Origin: Candidatus Humimonas hydrogenitrophica
GTDB taxonomy: Bacteria; Gemmatimonadota; Gemmatimonadetes; Palauibacterales; Palauibacteraceae
Reading direction: 5' to 3'
NCBI GenBank assembly: GCA_947581615.1
Contig: CANPVD010000045.1
Location: 1 to 64,000 of the forward strand
Length of the DNA stretch: 64,000 bases
The notes under the pieces were generated by a model. The model saw only the letters and a program-made list of their open reading frames with translations, had not been told where the DNA came from and ran no database searches. Position numbers and translations under genes: made by a program. The first letter of the stretch is position 1. Each line of letters starts with the position of its first letter. This document shows positions 33,814 to 42,983 of this stretch, one piece after another.

Positions 33814-34383
33814 ATGTCGGCACCTATCGGACTCGGAAAGACCGCGCTGTCCATCCTGGCGACCGTCGTGATGGCCGGTTGCTCCGGAGCGGGCGTCTCG
33901 GCGCCCCCTGCCTCCACGCTCCTCCTGAACGTCGCTCCGGCCGGCGGCAGCAGCGGCGTGAGCGTGGACACCACGATCACGATCACCTTCAACCATCCCA
34001 TGAATCCGGCGATGTCCCGGTACGCCAGCGTGCACGAGGGCGACATCTCCGGTCCGGTCGTCGACGGGAGCTGGTCCTGGTCGGTCGACACGACGATCCT
34101 GACCTTCACACCCGCGTCCGCCCTGAAGGCTGCGACCACCTACGTGATCCACCTGGGCGGCGGCATGATGGACGCCGAAGGCGACCCGGTGGACATGAGC
34201 CAGTACGGGCCCGGCTGCGGTGGACAGACGGCCACCGCGGGGATGATGGGCGGGGGAGGCGGCTCGGGGGGTATGGGTCCGGGCATGGGCTCAGGCATGG
34301 GCTCGGAGATGGGCCAGGGCTGGGAGGGATCGGACGGCACCTACGGCATGATCTTCACGTTCATGACATCCGGCCAGGTGTGA
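33814..34383 (+). CDS. Ig-like (Big_5/SbsA-type) lipoprotein with Met/Gly-rich tail
   Basis: The start at 33814 follows AGAGGAGG; the open frame upstream is unconserved. Of 189 residues, a signal ends in the lipobox VMAGC. Residues 40-130 match the SbsA Ig-like domain: VSVDTTITITFNHPMNP, SWSVDTTILTFTPASALKAATTYVIHL. Before the C-terminus is a Met/Gly-rich stretch (MMGGGGGSGGMGPGMGSGMG) with Met every 3-4 residues, reminiscent of Cu(I)-binding Met motifs. A YHS-domain gene follows 19 bp later. Role: surface or periplasmic binding protein, possibly metal-related (inference). Confidence 0.75.
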   Translation: MSAPIGLGKTALSILATVVMAGCSGAGVSAPPASTLLLNVAPAGGSSGVSVDTTITITFNHPMNPAMSRYASVHEGDISGPVVDGSWSWSVDTTILTFTPASALKAATTYVIHLGGGMMDAEGDPVDMSQYGPGCGGQTATAGMMGGGGGSGGMGPGMGSGMGSEMGQGWEGSDGTYGMIFTFMTSGQV

Positions 34384-34402
34384 CGCCCCAAGAAGCACGA
34401 CG

Positions 34403-34555
34403 ATGCAGGTGACGGATCCGATCTGCCGCATGACGTTCGACCAAGGGGACGCGGCGACCACGACCGAGTACCGGGGCCGCATCCGGGGTTTCTGCTGCCA
34501 GTCTCGCCGGAGAAGGTTCGAGGAGGATCTCGAGACGTACGCCGACGAGGGCTGA
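34403..34555 (+). CDS. Mini YHS-domain protein (50 residues)
   Basis: The ORF at 34403-34555 translates to a 50-residue protein starting MQVTDPICRMTFDQGDAATT and ending in a helix EEDLETYADEG. The YHS pattern D-P-x-C-x-M … T-x-Y-x-G … F-C … F-x-x-D is clear. Two deviations are seen: Arg replaces the usual Gly after the first Cys, and the final Cys of the F-C-x-x-x-C motif is replaced by Arg, although a CC pair is present. YHS domains occur in copper-handling proteins. It lies 19 bp after the Met/Gly lipoprotein gene; the ribosome site is weak. Confidence 0.65.
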   Translation: MQVTDPICRMTFDQGDAATTTEYRGRIRGFCCQSRRRRFEEDLETYADEG

Positions 34556-34745
34556 GCTCGAGGGCGTCGGACCTCCGCCCTCCTCGGCGTGACGGGCCGC
34601 TCCGCCACGCCGTGTGAGCGCGCCGCGCCTCGCCGGAGTCCGCCGCCGCGCCTATTTTCCTCCTTTCTGAAACCCTGGCCCGCCACGAGCCGAGGCGGCT
34701 CGCGGCCGGGCCGGCCGCCCCGCGCCGGGCTCGCAGGGAGAGTGG

Positions 34746-37700
34746 ATGGTCAGCCGTACAGATCGCCGGACCGGCGCGATCCGTCGTCCGTGGAGGACGA
34801 CGGCGACGTCCCGGTGGCCCGCCGCGATCGCGGCCTCCCGCGCGGCCCTCGTCCTGGCCGTGCTCGTGGCTCCCGGCCGACTTCGCGCCCGGACCGGCCC
34901 TCCGCGCCGGCGCCGCGAGGCACGCGCCACCGCCGGTCCTTCGCACGACTCCATTCCTATCCATCCCGCGCCGTCCGGAGAGCCCAGCTTCCGCAGCTTC
35001 TCCGACGGGAGCGGACTGACGGGCGCTCCCGTGTGGGCCCTGGCCCAGGACAGCACCGGGTTCCTGTGGGTCGGCGCCGTGGGCGGGCTCTTCCGGTACG
35101 ACGGCCGAGGGTTCCGCCGCTGGGCCCCCGACTCCATTCGCACCTGGGTCGGATCGGTGACCGTCTCCCCGGATGGGGAGATCGTGGTGTCCACGGTGAA
35201 GCCCGCCCTCTACCGGGTGACCGAGGCGGGGGTCGAGCGCCTGGAGCCTCCGGCCGGCGGCTGGAGGCGCATCGGCGTCTCGACGGTCTTCGACCGCAGC
35301 GGCCGGTTGTGGGCCGTGGACGGGCGTGTGCACAGTCTCGACTCCCCGGACGGGCGGTGGACCACGCTGCCTTCCGGCGCGCTGGCCGGGGAGTCGCCCC
35401 GACGGGTCAGGGCCGACGCCGGGTCGAACGGGGCCCTGGTCCTCACCACCGGCGGCGTCTGGCAGGTGGCCGACGACGGGACGACACGGCGCCTTTGGTC
35501 GGGCCCCGATGTCGTCGACGTCGCTCCCGACGGCCGCGGGGGTCTTCTGATCCTCCAGGCCGATGGACGCGTCGTCACCGTGCGCCACGGCGTCGCACGC
35601 CAGATCCTCTCCTCTCGGGCCACGCCCCGCGCGCGGGCGATCGCCGTGACCGAGCGTTCCGGCACCGTGTGGGTGTCGCTCGATCGCTACCTGGTGTCGC
35701 TGCGTCCCGGAGCGCGACCGAAGGTGCTCGGACCCGCCGACGGCCTCGAGTCCGGCGGACCGCTGCTCGTGGACCGGGAGGGGAGTCTGTGGCTGGGCAC
35801 GTTCGAGTCCCTGGTCCAGTATCCCGAGCCCCGGACGCGACGCTGGTCGGATCGACAGGGTCTGCCTTCCGCCCACGTCCGCTTCCTGGCCCGGAGCGGA
35901 CCCGACGTGGCCGTCGTGACCTGGCAGGGGCTCGGCTTCCTGCGGCCCGAAGGGAGCCACTGGCGGGCCTCGACATCGACGCTGTCGACGGGAAGCGATC
36001 CTTGCCCCCTCGGGGATGGGTCGGTCCTCGTGAGCCTGGGAGGAAGGCTGGCGAGGCTCCACGGCACCCGCGTCGTGCAGCGCCTCGGGCGGGAGCGCGT
36101 GGGGCTCGTCGACTGCGCCCCCGCCTCCGATGGAGGTCGGTGGCTCAGCACGTCCGCCGGGCTCTTCCATCTGGGTGCGTCGGGGAGCGGGGCCCGCGAG
36201 GCGGGTGACGGGGCTTTGAGCGCGGCCCCGGTCCGCAGACCCGGGCCTCCCACCGGGGGCAAGCCGCCGAACAAAGTGGCCACCGACCCGTCCGGGAGGC
36301 TGTGGGTCTCGGGCGGAGGCCGGGTGTGCGTGGCCGGGGAGCGGCCGGTCCTGCGCGACACCGACCCGACGTGGTCCTGCACCGAGCTGCCCCGGGAGAT
36401 GGGAGAGCTGAGCGGCCTCGTGGCCCTGCCGGATGGGTCGGTGTGGGCGTCGTCGAGCCGCGACGGACTGATGCGGTTGGCCGATGGACACTGGGAGCCC
36501 GTGCCGGGCTCGGCCCGCCTTCCGACCCGGAGCGTCATGGGTCTGGTCCCCTCGCGGTCGGGCGACGTCTGGGTCCTCGGACACGGCTTCACCTGGAGAG
36601 TCCGGCCACGGCCCGATCTCTCGCCGGGCTGGAAGGTGCTCGAGAGGCTGACCGGCTGGGACGGCCTCGCCTCGAACGGATCCGGCGACCTCCTGGAGGA
36701 CGGGCACGGCGGCGTGTGGCTCGCCACGGCGGAGGGGGTGATCCACGTCCCGGCGGCCGTGCGGCGGACGCGACCCCGGCCCCCGCCCGTCGTCCTCGTC
36801 GAGGCCCGAGCGGACGGCCGCTTCGTGCCGCTGGGTGGGACCGTCACCCTGCCGCACGGACACAACCGCCTGGAGCTACACTTCGCGGCCCTCTCCTTCC
36901 GGGATCCGGCCAGGCTGCGCTACGAGGTGCGGCTGGCGCCGCGGGACAGCTGGGAGACCGTTCGCGGAGCGCCGTCCTTCCGGTGGCTGGGTTTGCGGCC
37001 GGGTACGTATCGGGCCCAGGTGCGGGCCTCCCTGGACGGTGAGCACTGGTCGGGCTCGGCGGCCGGGCTGGGGTTCCGCGTGAATCCGCCCTGGTACGGG
37101 CAGGGGTGGGCCATCGGCCTGGCGGTCGCCGTCCTCCTCCTCGTGCTGTGGGCGGCCTACCGCACGCGGGTGGCCTACCTCCTGGGCCTGGAGCGACAGC
37201 GCACCCGGATCGCCATGGATCTCCACGACGAAGTGGGATCGGGACTGGCCAGCGTCGGCATCCTGTCCGGCGTGCTGGCGGCCGAGGATCTGGGCGCGGC
37301 CGAGGCTCGCACGGCGGCCGGCGAGATCGCGCGCACAGCCGAAGAGCTCGGCGATTCGCTCTCGGACATCGTCTGGTCTCTGCAGCCGGGCGAAGTCGGG
37401 CTAGAGGAGCTGGCCACTCGCCTGGTGGAGCAGGGCGGCCGGCTGTTCGCGGACGGGGAGACGGGCTTTCGGGCCGAGTTGCCGGGCATCTATCCGGAGA
37501 CTTCGCTGCCCCTCCCGCTACTCCGGACCGTGCTCCTCGTGGGCCTCGAGGCCCTCCACAACGCCGCCAGACACGCCGGCGCCCTGGAGGTCGTCCTGGG
37601 CCTGCGGCGCTGCGAGGGGAGCTGGGTCCTGGACGTGCGCGATGACGGGATCGGGCTGGAGGGGCGGCGCGCGGGAACGTGGGATCGGGCCACCGGCTCG

Positions 37701-37922
37701 TCCGGGTCGGTCAGGAGCGGACGGGGGGGAGGACACGGCCTGCCCGGCATGCGCCGCCGGGCGCGGGAGGTCGGAGCGTCGCTGGAGATCGCTTCGTCTC
37801 CGGGCGAGGGGACGACCGTGCGACTGCGCTTCGCCGTGTCGTCGCGACCGTGGGGAGGCTCCGGCCGGCGCGGCCGCTTGGTCCGCTGGCTGACGGGGGC
37901 CGTGTCCCGTCGTCTCGCATGA
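34746..37922 (+). CDS. Propeller-type sensor histidine kinase (HisKA_3)
   Basis: This is a 1058-residue membrane kinase. After an N-terminal hydrophobic segment (about 26-46), residues 75-680 contain repeated two-component-regulator propeller motifs (TGFLWVGAVGGLFRYD, GSLWLGTFESLVQY, GGVWLATAEGVIHV). A Y_Y_Y-like Ig domain follows (LELHFAALSFRDPARLRYEVRL, about 695-780), then a transmembrane helix at 788-808. The dimerisation motif RTRIAMDLHDEVGSGLASV carries phospho-acceptor His827, and the ATPase has EALHNAARHA (N box) and VRDDGIGL. There is no receiver domain. It should phosphorylate the adjacent NarL-type regulator, 43 bp downstream. The ligand is unknown. Confidence 0.9.
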   Translation: MVSRTDRRTGAIRRPWRTTATSRWPAAIAASRAALVLAVLVAPGRLRARTGPPRRRREARATAGPSHDSIPIHPAPSGEPSFRSFSDGSGLTGAPVWALAQDSTGFLWVGAVGGLFRYDGRGFRRWAPDSIRTWVGSVTVSPDGEIVVSTVKPALYRVTEAGVERLEPPAGGWRRIGVSTVFDRSGRLWAVDGRVHSLDSPDGRWTTLPSGALAGESPRRVRADAGSNGALVLTTGGVWQVADDGTTRRLWSGPDVVDVAPDGRGGLLILQADGRVVTVRHGVARQILSSRATPRARAIAVTERSGTVWVSLDRYLVSLRPGARPKVLGPADGLESGGPLLVDREGSLWLGTFESLVQYPEPRTRRWSDRQGLPSAHVRFLARSGPDVAVVTWQGLGFLRPEGSHWRASTSTLSTGSDPCPLGDGSVLVSLGGRLARLHGTRVVQRLGRERVGLVDCAPASDGGRWLSTSAGLFHLGASGSGAREAGDGALSAAPVRRPGPPTGGKPPNKVATDPSGRLWVSGGGRVCVAGERPVLRDTDPTWSCTELPREMGELSGLVALPDGSVWASSSRDGLMRLADGHWEPVPGSARLPTRSVMGLVPSRSGDVWVLGHGFTWRVRPRPDLSPGWKVLERLTGWDGLASNGSGDLLEDGHGGVWLATAEGVIHVPAAVRRTRPRPPPVVLVEARADGRFVPLGGTVTLPHGHNRLELHFAALSFRDPARLRYEVRLAPRDSWETVRGAPSFRWLGLRPGTYRAQVRASLDGEHWSGSAAGLGFRVNPPWYGQGWAIGLAVAVLLLVLWAAYRTRVAYLLGLERQRTRIAMDLHDEVGSGLASVGILSGVLAAEDLGAAEARTAAGEIARTAEELGDSLSDIVWSLQPGEVGLEELATRLVEQGGRLFADGETGFRAELPGIYPETSLPLPLLRTVLLVGLEALHNAARHAGALEVVLGLRRCEGSWVLDVRDDGIGLEGRRAGTWDRATGSSGSVRSGRGGGHGLPGMRRRAREVGASLEIASSPGEGTTVRLRFAVSSRPWGGSGRRGRLVRWLTGAVSRRLA

Positions 37923-37965
37923 TCATGCGAGGGTCGTCCGCCGCGTGATCCGGTAGATTGCCCCC

Positions 37966-38640
37966 ATGACCATCCGAGTCGCCATCGTCGAGGATGACGC
38001 CCGCTACCGCGCCAGCCTCGAGACGCTCCTCCGTCACGCCGGGGGGTTCGAGCTGGAGGGCAGCTTCCCCGACGGGGACACGGCGCTCCAGGCGCTCGAT
38101 GGGGCCCGGCCCGGCGGCGAGGGGCCGCCCTGGGACCTCGTCCTCATGGACGTTGAGCTGCCGGGCGCCGACGGGATCGCGTGCACCCGGACGATCAAGG
38201 CGCGTCTTCCCGACATCCGCGTCGTCGTCCTCACCGTGTTCGAGCAGAGCGCCACGATCCTCGAGGCCATCTGCGCGGGAGCCGACGGCTACCTCATCAA
38301 GCGAACGCCGCCGTCACGCCTCGTCCTCGAGCTGCGCGACGTCGTGGACGGCGGCTCGCCCCTGTCGGCGGGCGTGGCCAGCACGGTGCTGGGGCTCCTT
38401 CGCCAGGAGGCCGCGGGGCGCGGGCCCTGGCACTCCGGGGCCGCCCGGCTCGGGCTCACCGACCGGGAGCAGGAGGTGCTCCGCTGCCTGGTCGAGGGCA
38501 TGCAGTACAAGACCGTCGCCGACCACCTGGACATCAGCCTGGATACAGTCCGCAGCCACGTGCGCAGCGTGTACGGAAAGCTCCAGGTGCACAGCGTCGC
38601 CGAGGCGGTGAGCCGGGCGATCCGCGAGCGGCTGGTCTAG
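37966..38640 (+). CDS. NarL/LuxR-type response regulator
   Basis: The 224-residue regulator has a receiver domain with EDD at residues 9-11, phospho-acceptor Asp62 (LVLMDVELPGADG) and Lys in GYLIKRTPP. The C-terminal LuxR helix-turn-helix is LTDREQEVLRCLVEGMQYKTVADHLDISLDTVRSHV, with K-T-V-A and T-V-R-S-H-V as the recognition region. It pairs with the kinase just upstream. Its targets are not visible; the next gene on the same strand is 529 bp away. Confidence 0.93.
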   Translation: MTIRVAIVEDDARYRASLETLLRHAGGFELEGSFPDGDTALQALDGARPGGEGPPWDLVLMDVELPGADGIACTRTIKARLPDIRVVVLTVFEQSATILEAICAGADGYLIKRTPPSRLVLELRDVVDGGSPLSAGVASTVLGLLRQEAAGRGPWHSGAARLGLTDREQEVLRCLVEGMQYKTVADHLDISLDTVRSHVRSVYGKLQVHSVAEAVSRAIRERLV

Positions 38641-39169
38641 GAGGCGGCGAGGCCCGGCGGTGGAGGCGGTCGGGACCCGCTCGGCTCCCGGAAGTCGCGC
38701 CGACGACGATCCATTCGAGGCGACCCCGGGCCGGTCCGCATTGACGGGCAGGTCCTTCGGCCGCAGCTTTGTCTCATGCTCAGGTCCCCCGTATTCCGCT
38801 GTCGTCCCGGCCCCTGCCGCGCGGGGCCTCCACGATGCGCTGCCCCGCAGCTCCCGGGCTGGGGGGCGGCCACCGGCCTCCTCCTCGAGAACTCCGTCTC
38901 TTCCGCGGAGACCCACTCGCGCCGGACCGTCCGCTGACGTCCATCCTGGCGGTCAAGATCGGGTCGTTCCGAGCACACCACGTCGCCGCGCGCCGTCCCG
39001 GGCAGCCCGGAGGCCGCCACGAGCGACTCTGTCAGGCAGGCCGGCTTTGGAGCCGGACGACGAGACCCGGCAGGGACCGCAGTCCCCGGGACCCTGGCAC
39101 TACCTTCGCGCGACGTCGAACCCCGGCTCGCCGCGCGGTATGTCCTTCTCGGGGAGAGGTTTGACGCCC
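38641..39169. other. 529-bp region without a gene upstream of the radical SAM gene
   Basis: No frame has convincing protein character. The frame joined to the radical SAM gene stays open to 38660, but its translation is Arg/Pro/Ser-rich and lacks homology-like features. The region holds a possible sigma-54-type element at 39095-39109 and G/C inverted repeats (for example around 38860-38880). It is long for this densely coded chromosome and probably carries regulation or a decayed gene. Confidence 0.5.
39095..39109 (+). promoter_or_regulatory. Possible sigma-54 (-24/-12) promoter
   Basis: TGGCAC-TACCT-TCGC matches the TGGCAC-N5-TTGC consensus with one mismatch in the -12 half and correct spacing. 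It lies 61 bp before the radical SAM start, a normal distance. No enhancer-binding-protein site or sigma-54 activator gene is visible in the window, and a chance match is possible in GC-rich DNA. Confidence 0.3.
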
Positions 39170-40717
39170 ATGCGCCGACTTCGAATCGGTATCCTGGACC
39201 TCGTGACCAAGGCTCCCACCCGATCGCTCTACGCCCGCATCAACAACGCCAACCTGGCCAGCATCATGCCCCAGGCGCTGGGCGTGTGGTGCGAGCGGGC
39301 CGGCCACGACGTCCGCTACGTGTGCTATACCGGGTTCGAGGACCTGGCGTACGATCTCCCCGAGGACATTGACGTCCTGTTCGTCGGCGCGTTCACGCAG
39401 GCGGCCCAGCTCGCGTATGCGGTGAGCGCCATGTTCAGGGCTCGCGGGGCGGTGACGATCCTGGGTGGGCCGCACGCACGCTGCTACCCGGCGGACGCGG
39501 CGCGATACTTCGACTACGTGCTCGGGTTCACGGACGAGACGCTGATCGACGATGTCCTGCGGGATCCTGCGCCCCACCGGCCGATGGGAATGCGGCTCAG
39601 CGCCGACGCGCAGCCGACCGTCCTCCCGGGAGTGCGCGAGCGCTGGAAGTTCGTCCAGCCCACGCTGGCCAAGTCGCCGATCCAGGCGGTCGTGCCCATG
39701 CTCGCCAGCCTGGGCTGTCCCTACACCTGCCCGTTCTGCATCGACTCGGTCGTGGACTTCCAGCCCGTGCCGCAGGAGCAGATCCGCGAGGACCTGGTCT
39801 TCCTGGGGAAGACGAGGCCCGACGTGTGGGTGGGCTGGCACGATCCGAACTTCGGCGTGCGCTTCGACGAGCTCCTCGACTCCATCGAGGAGGGGACGGC
39901 CGAGCATCCACTCTCTTTCGTGGCCGAAAGCAGCCTGTCCCTGCTGTCGAAGTCCCGCCTCGAGCGGCTTCGCGACGCGGGCTTCAAGGCGATGCTCCCG
40001 GGCGTGGAGTCGTGGTTCTCCCTGGGCAACAAGGCCAAGACCCGCGGCACGACGGGGATGGGGAAGGTCGAGAAGATCTCGGACCAGGTGAACCAGATCC
40101 TGGAGTACATCCCCTACGTGCAGACGAACTTCGTCCTCGGCCTGGACGTCGACCAGGGAGACGAGCCGTTCGAGCTCACCAAGCGCTTCCTGGACCGGAC
40201 GCCCGGGGCGTTTCCCGGATACTCGCTGCTGTCCGCGTTCGGGCGGGCGGCGCCGCTCAACCTGGACCTCCAGCGAGACGACAGGGTGCTCCCGTTCCCG
40301 TTCCATTTCCTGAACAACAACCACGCGATGAACGTGCGGCCCAAGAACTACGAGTGGACGGAGTTCTACGACCGCGTGATCGACCTGACCGAGTATTCCT
40401 TCTCGCCGCGGATGATCTACCGCCGGGCCCGCGGCACCCAGCGGGGCTTCGCCACCTGGTTCAACGTGGTGCGGGCCATTTCCTCGGAGGGGAAGGGTCG
40501 CATCCGGTACTTCCGCGACTTGCGGAGCCGGCTGGACACCGATCGTCCCCTGCGGCGCTTCTTCGAGGGCGAGACGGAGAAGGTCCCGTCCTTCTACGAG
40601 GACCGGGTCAAGTCGGACCTGGGCGTGTTCTGGGAGTGGCTGCCCTCGGGGGCGATGAGGCACGATGCCAACGCCTTCCTCCGGGAGGCCGAAGGCGTCG
40701 AGGCGGCGGTCGCCTGA
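39170..40717 (+). CDS. Cobalamin-binding-type radical SAM protein
   Basis: The 515-residue protein has an N-terminal Rossmann-like domain (residues 1-160, LRIGILDLVTKAPTRSLYA … DVLFVGAFTQAAQLAYAV … TILGGPHARCYP) as in B12-binding radical SAM enzymes. The [4Fe-4S] motif CPYTCPFC follows at about residue 184. The barrel continues with WHDPNFGV, SFVAESSLSLL and FKAMLPGVES. The B12 DxHxxG motif is not obvious, so cobalamin may be absent. The C-terminal 150 residues are specific to this protein. ATG 39170 is chosen; ATG 39140 is in frame too. It is not in an operon with a recognisable pathway. Confidence 0.8.
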   Translation: MRRLRIGILDLVTKAPTRSLYARINNANLASIMPQALGVWCERAGHDVRYVCYTGFEDLAYDLPEDIDVLFVGAFTQAAQLAYAVSAMFRARGAVTILGGPHARCYPADAARYFDYVLGFTDETLIDDVLRDPAPHRPMGMRLSADAQPTVLPGVRERWKFVQPTLAKSPIQAVVPMLASLGCPYTCPFCIDSVVDFQPVPQEQIREDLVFLGKTRPDVWVGWHDPNFGVRFDELLDSIEEGTAEHPLSFVAESSLSLLSKSRLERLRDAGFKAMLPGVESWFSLGNKAKTRGTTGMGKVEKISDQVNQILEYIPYVQTNFVLGLDVDQGDEPFELTKRFLDRTPGAFPGYSLLSAFGRAAPLNLDLQRDDRVLPFPFHFLNNNHAMNVRPKNYEWTEFYDRVIDLTEYSFSPRMIYRRARGTQRGFATWFNVVRAISSEGKGRIRYFRDLRSRLDTDRPLRRFFEGETEKVPSFYEDRVKSDLGVFWEWLPSGAMRHDANAFLREAEGVEAAVA

Positions 40718-40886
40718 CCGTCCGCCAGCGTCAGCGGCTCCGGGCCCGTCCGACCCGACGACGGCGACACCTCACCCGCGCTGGCGCGCCCGGGAGTCCC
40801 GTCCCATCATGGGAACCGATTCCGACGCTCCGAAACCCGAGTCGTGAGCCCGCGCTCCGGGCGGGCACGTCACGTGGAGGAAGCTC

Positions 40887-42983
40887 ATGATCAGCCATCC
40901 CTACCGATCGCTCGCCGTGACCGCCGCGCTCCTTGTGGCGGCCGCCGCGTGCAGCCGCGGCGGCGGGTCTGCCGGGAGCCAGGCGAGGCAGAGCGCCGCT
41001 CCGTCCGATACCGGGCCGGTGTTCGACGTCTCGCTACTGGATACGACGGTCTCCGCCTGCACCGACTTCAACGGCTTCGTCAACCTGAAGTGGATCAAGG
41101 CGAACCCGATCCCCGCCGACCGCTCCAGCTGGGGCGCGTTCGCCGAGCTCGGCGAGAAGAGCCTCGACGAGCAGCACCAGATCGTCGAAGCGGCCGACCA
41201 GAAGGCGGACCAGGCCGAGAGCGGCTCGATCGAGCAGAAGATCGGCTGGCTGTACCGGTCGGGCATGGACACCGCCGCGATCGACCGGGCCGGCTACGAT
41301 CCGATCAAGCCCGCCCTCGCATCGATCGAGGCGCTGAAGTCGTCAAAGGACCTGGTGAGCTGGCTGGACGATGCCTACGCGAAGGGGCAGGGACAGCTGT
41401 TCCGGTTCGGGGCCCGGGCGGACTACCACGACGCCCGGACGCAGATCGGGTACGCGTTCCAGGGCGGCCTCGGCCTGCCCACCCCGGACTACTACACGAA
41501 GGCGGAGTACGAGGATATCCGCGACGCCTACGTCGAGCACATCGCGAAGATGCTCGAGCTCACGGGGGTCTCGGCCGACCAGGCCTCGAAGGAGGCCGGC
41601 GAAGTCATGGCCTTCGAGACCGACCTCGCCCGGCACTCCCTGTCACGAGTCGAACTCCGCAAGCCCGCGAACCAGTACCACTTCGTCTCGGTGGCCGAGG
41701 CCAACAAGGTCACGCCGCACTTCGACTGGGGCGCCTTCTTCAAGGCGCAGGGCGTGGACCCCGGGAAGGGCTTCTCCCTCTCGCAGCCCAAGTTCTTCGC
41801 CGGCTTCGACAGCCTCCTGGCCGACGCTCCGATCGGCCAGTGGAAGGCCTATCTGGCGTTCCACACCATCGACGCCGCCGCGCCCTACCTGTCCACGCCG
41901 TTCCAGGCGGAGGACTTCGCCTTCAGCGGCACCACGCTGCGGGGACAGCCCCAGCAGCAGCCCCGCTGGAAGCGGGTGCTGGGGACCGTGAACCGGTCCA
42001 TGGGCATGGGGCTGGGACAGCTCTACGTGGCTCGCTACTTCCCGCCCGAGGCCAAGGCGCGGGCCCAGCAGCTGGTCACCAACGTCCGCGACGCACTCAA
42101 GGCGCGGATCGAGAACCTGGACTGGATGAGCGAGGCCACCAAGACGCGGGCGCTGGAGAAGTGGCAGAAGTTCCTGCCCAAGATCGGCTATCCGGACAAG
42201 TGGCGAGACTGGTCGGGCCTGGAGGTCAAGCCCGACGACTACTTCGCCAACGTCGTGGCGGCGCGGAAGTTCAACTACGACTACAACATCAAGAAGATCG
42301 GGCAGCCGACCGACCGGCACGAGTGGGGCATGACGCCGCAGACGGTCAACGCCTACTATAGCCCGACGACCAACACCATCAACTTCCCGGCGGCGATCCT
42401 GCAGCCGCCCTTCTTCTACGCCCACGGTGACGACGCCGTGAACTATGGCGGCATCGGGGCCGTGATCGGCCACGAGTCGAGCCACGGCTTCGACGACCAG
42501 GGAAGCCAGTTCGACGGGAACGGGAACAACGAGAACTGGTGGACGAAGGCCGACCGGAAGAAGTTCGACGCGCGCACGGCCAGGCTGGTCAAGCAGTTCG
42601 ACGGCTACGTGCCGCTGAAGGATCATCCGGACACGCACGTGAACGGCCAGCTCACCCTGGGCGAGAACATCGCCGACCTGGGCGGCCTGAACGTGGCCTA
42701 CGACGCCCTGCAGGCGGCCCTGGAGAAGAACCCCGCGGAGGCGTCGAAGAAGATCCAGGGCTACACCGAGGACCAGCGCTTCTTCCTGGCGTGGGCCCGC
42801 GTGTGGCGCGGCGAGACGCGCGAGAAGGCCGAGCTCGTGTCCCTCAACACGAACCCGCACTCGCCCGCGAAGTTCAGGGCGATCGGGGCTCCCTCGGACA
42901 TGCCGGCCTTCGCGGAGGCATTCTCGTGCAAGGCCGGGGACCCGATGGTCCGCTCCGGTGAAGAGCAGGTGAAGATCTGGTGA
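40887..42983 (+). CDS. M13 family zinc metallopeptidase lipoprotein (PepO/neprilysin type)
   Basis: The 698-residue endopeptidase has a lipobox AAAAC after a short signal and then a mature protein starting near DTTVSACTDFNGFVNLKW, the usual M13 N-terminus. The zinc site is His529-Glu530-x-x-His533 in VIGHESSHGFDDQG, with Glu593 in GENIADLGG. NAYYSPTTNTINFPAAIL precedes it, and CKAGDPMVR near the end gives the conserved substrate-binding Arg region. It would degrade small peptides outside the cytoplasm. A strong GGAGGAAG ribosome site precedes the ATG. Confidence 0.95.
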   Translation: MISHPYRSLAVTAALLVAAAACSRGGGSAGSQARQSAAPSDTGPVFDVSLLDTTVSACTDFNGFVNLKWIKANPIPADRSSWGAFAELGEKSLDEQHQIVEAADQKADQAESGSIEQKIGWLYRSGMDTAAIDRAGYDPIKPALASIEALKSSKDLVSWLDDAYAKGQGQLFRFGARADYHDARTQIGYAFQGGLGLPTPDYYTKAEYEDIRDAYVEHIAKMLELTGVSADQASKEAGEVMAFETDLARHSLSRVELRKPANQYHFVSVAEANKVTPHFDWGAFFKAQGVDPGKGFSLSQPKFFAGFDSLLADAPIGQWKAYLAFHTIDAAAPYLSTPFQAEDFAFSGTTLRGQPQQQPRWKRVLGTVNRSMGMGLGQLYVARYFPPEAKARAQQLVTNVRDALKARIENLDWMSEATKTRALEKWQKFLPKIGYPDKWRDWSGLEVKPDDYFANVVAARKFNYDYNIKKIGQPTDRHEWGMTPQTVNAYYSPTTNTINFPAAILQPPFFYAHGDDAVNYGGIGAVIGHESSHGFDDQGSQFDGNGNNENWWTKADRKKFDARTARLVKQFDGYVPLKDHPDTHVNGQLTLGENIADLGGLNVAYDALQAALEKNPAEASKKIQGYTEDQRFFLAWARVWRGETREKAELVSLNTNPHSPAKFRAIGAPSDMPAFAEAFSCKAGDPMVRSGEEQVKIW

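Noticed and set aside
34341-36863. 840-codon minus-strand open frame opposite the histidine kinase
   Set aside because: Arg/Pro/Gly-rich shadow; the plus-strand kinase domains are unambiguous.
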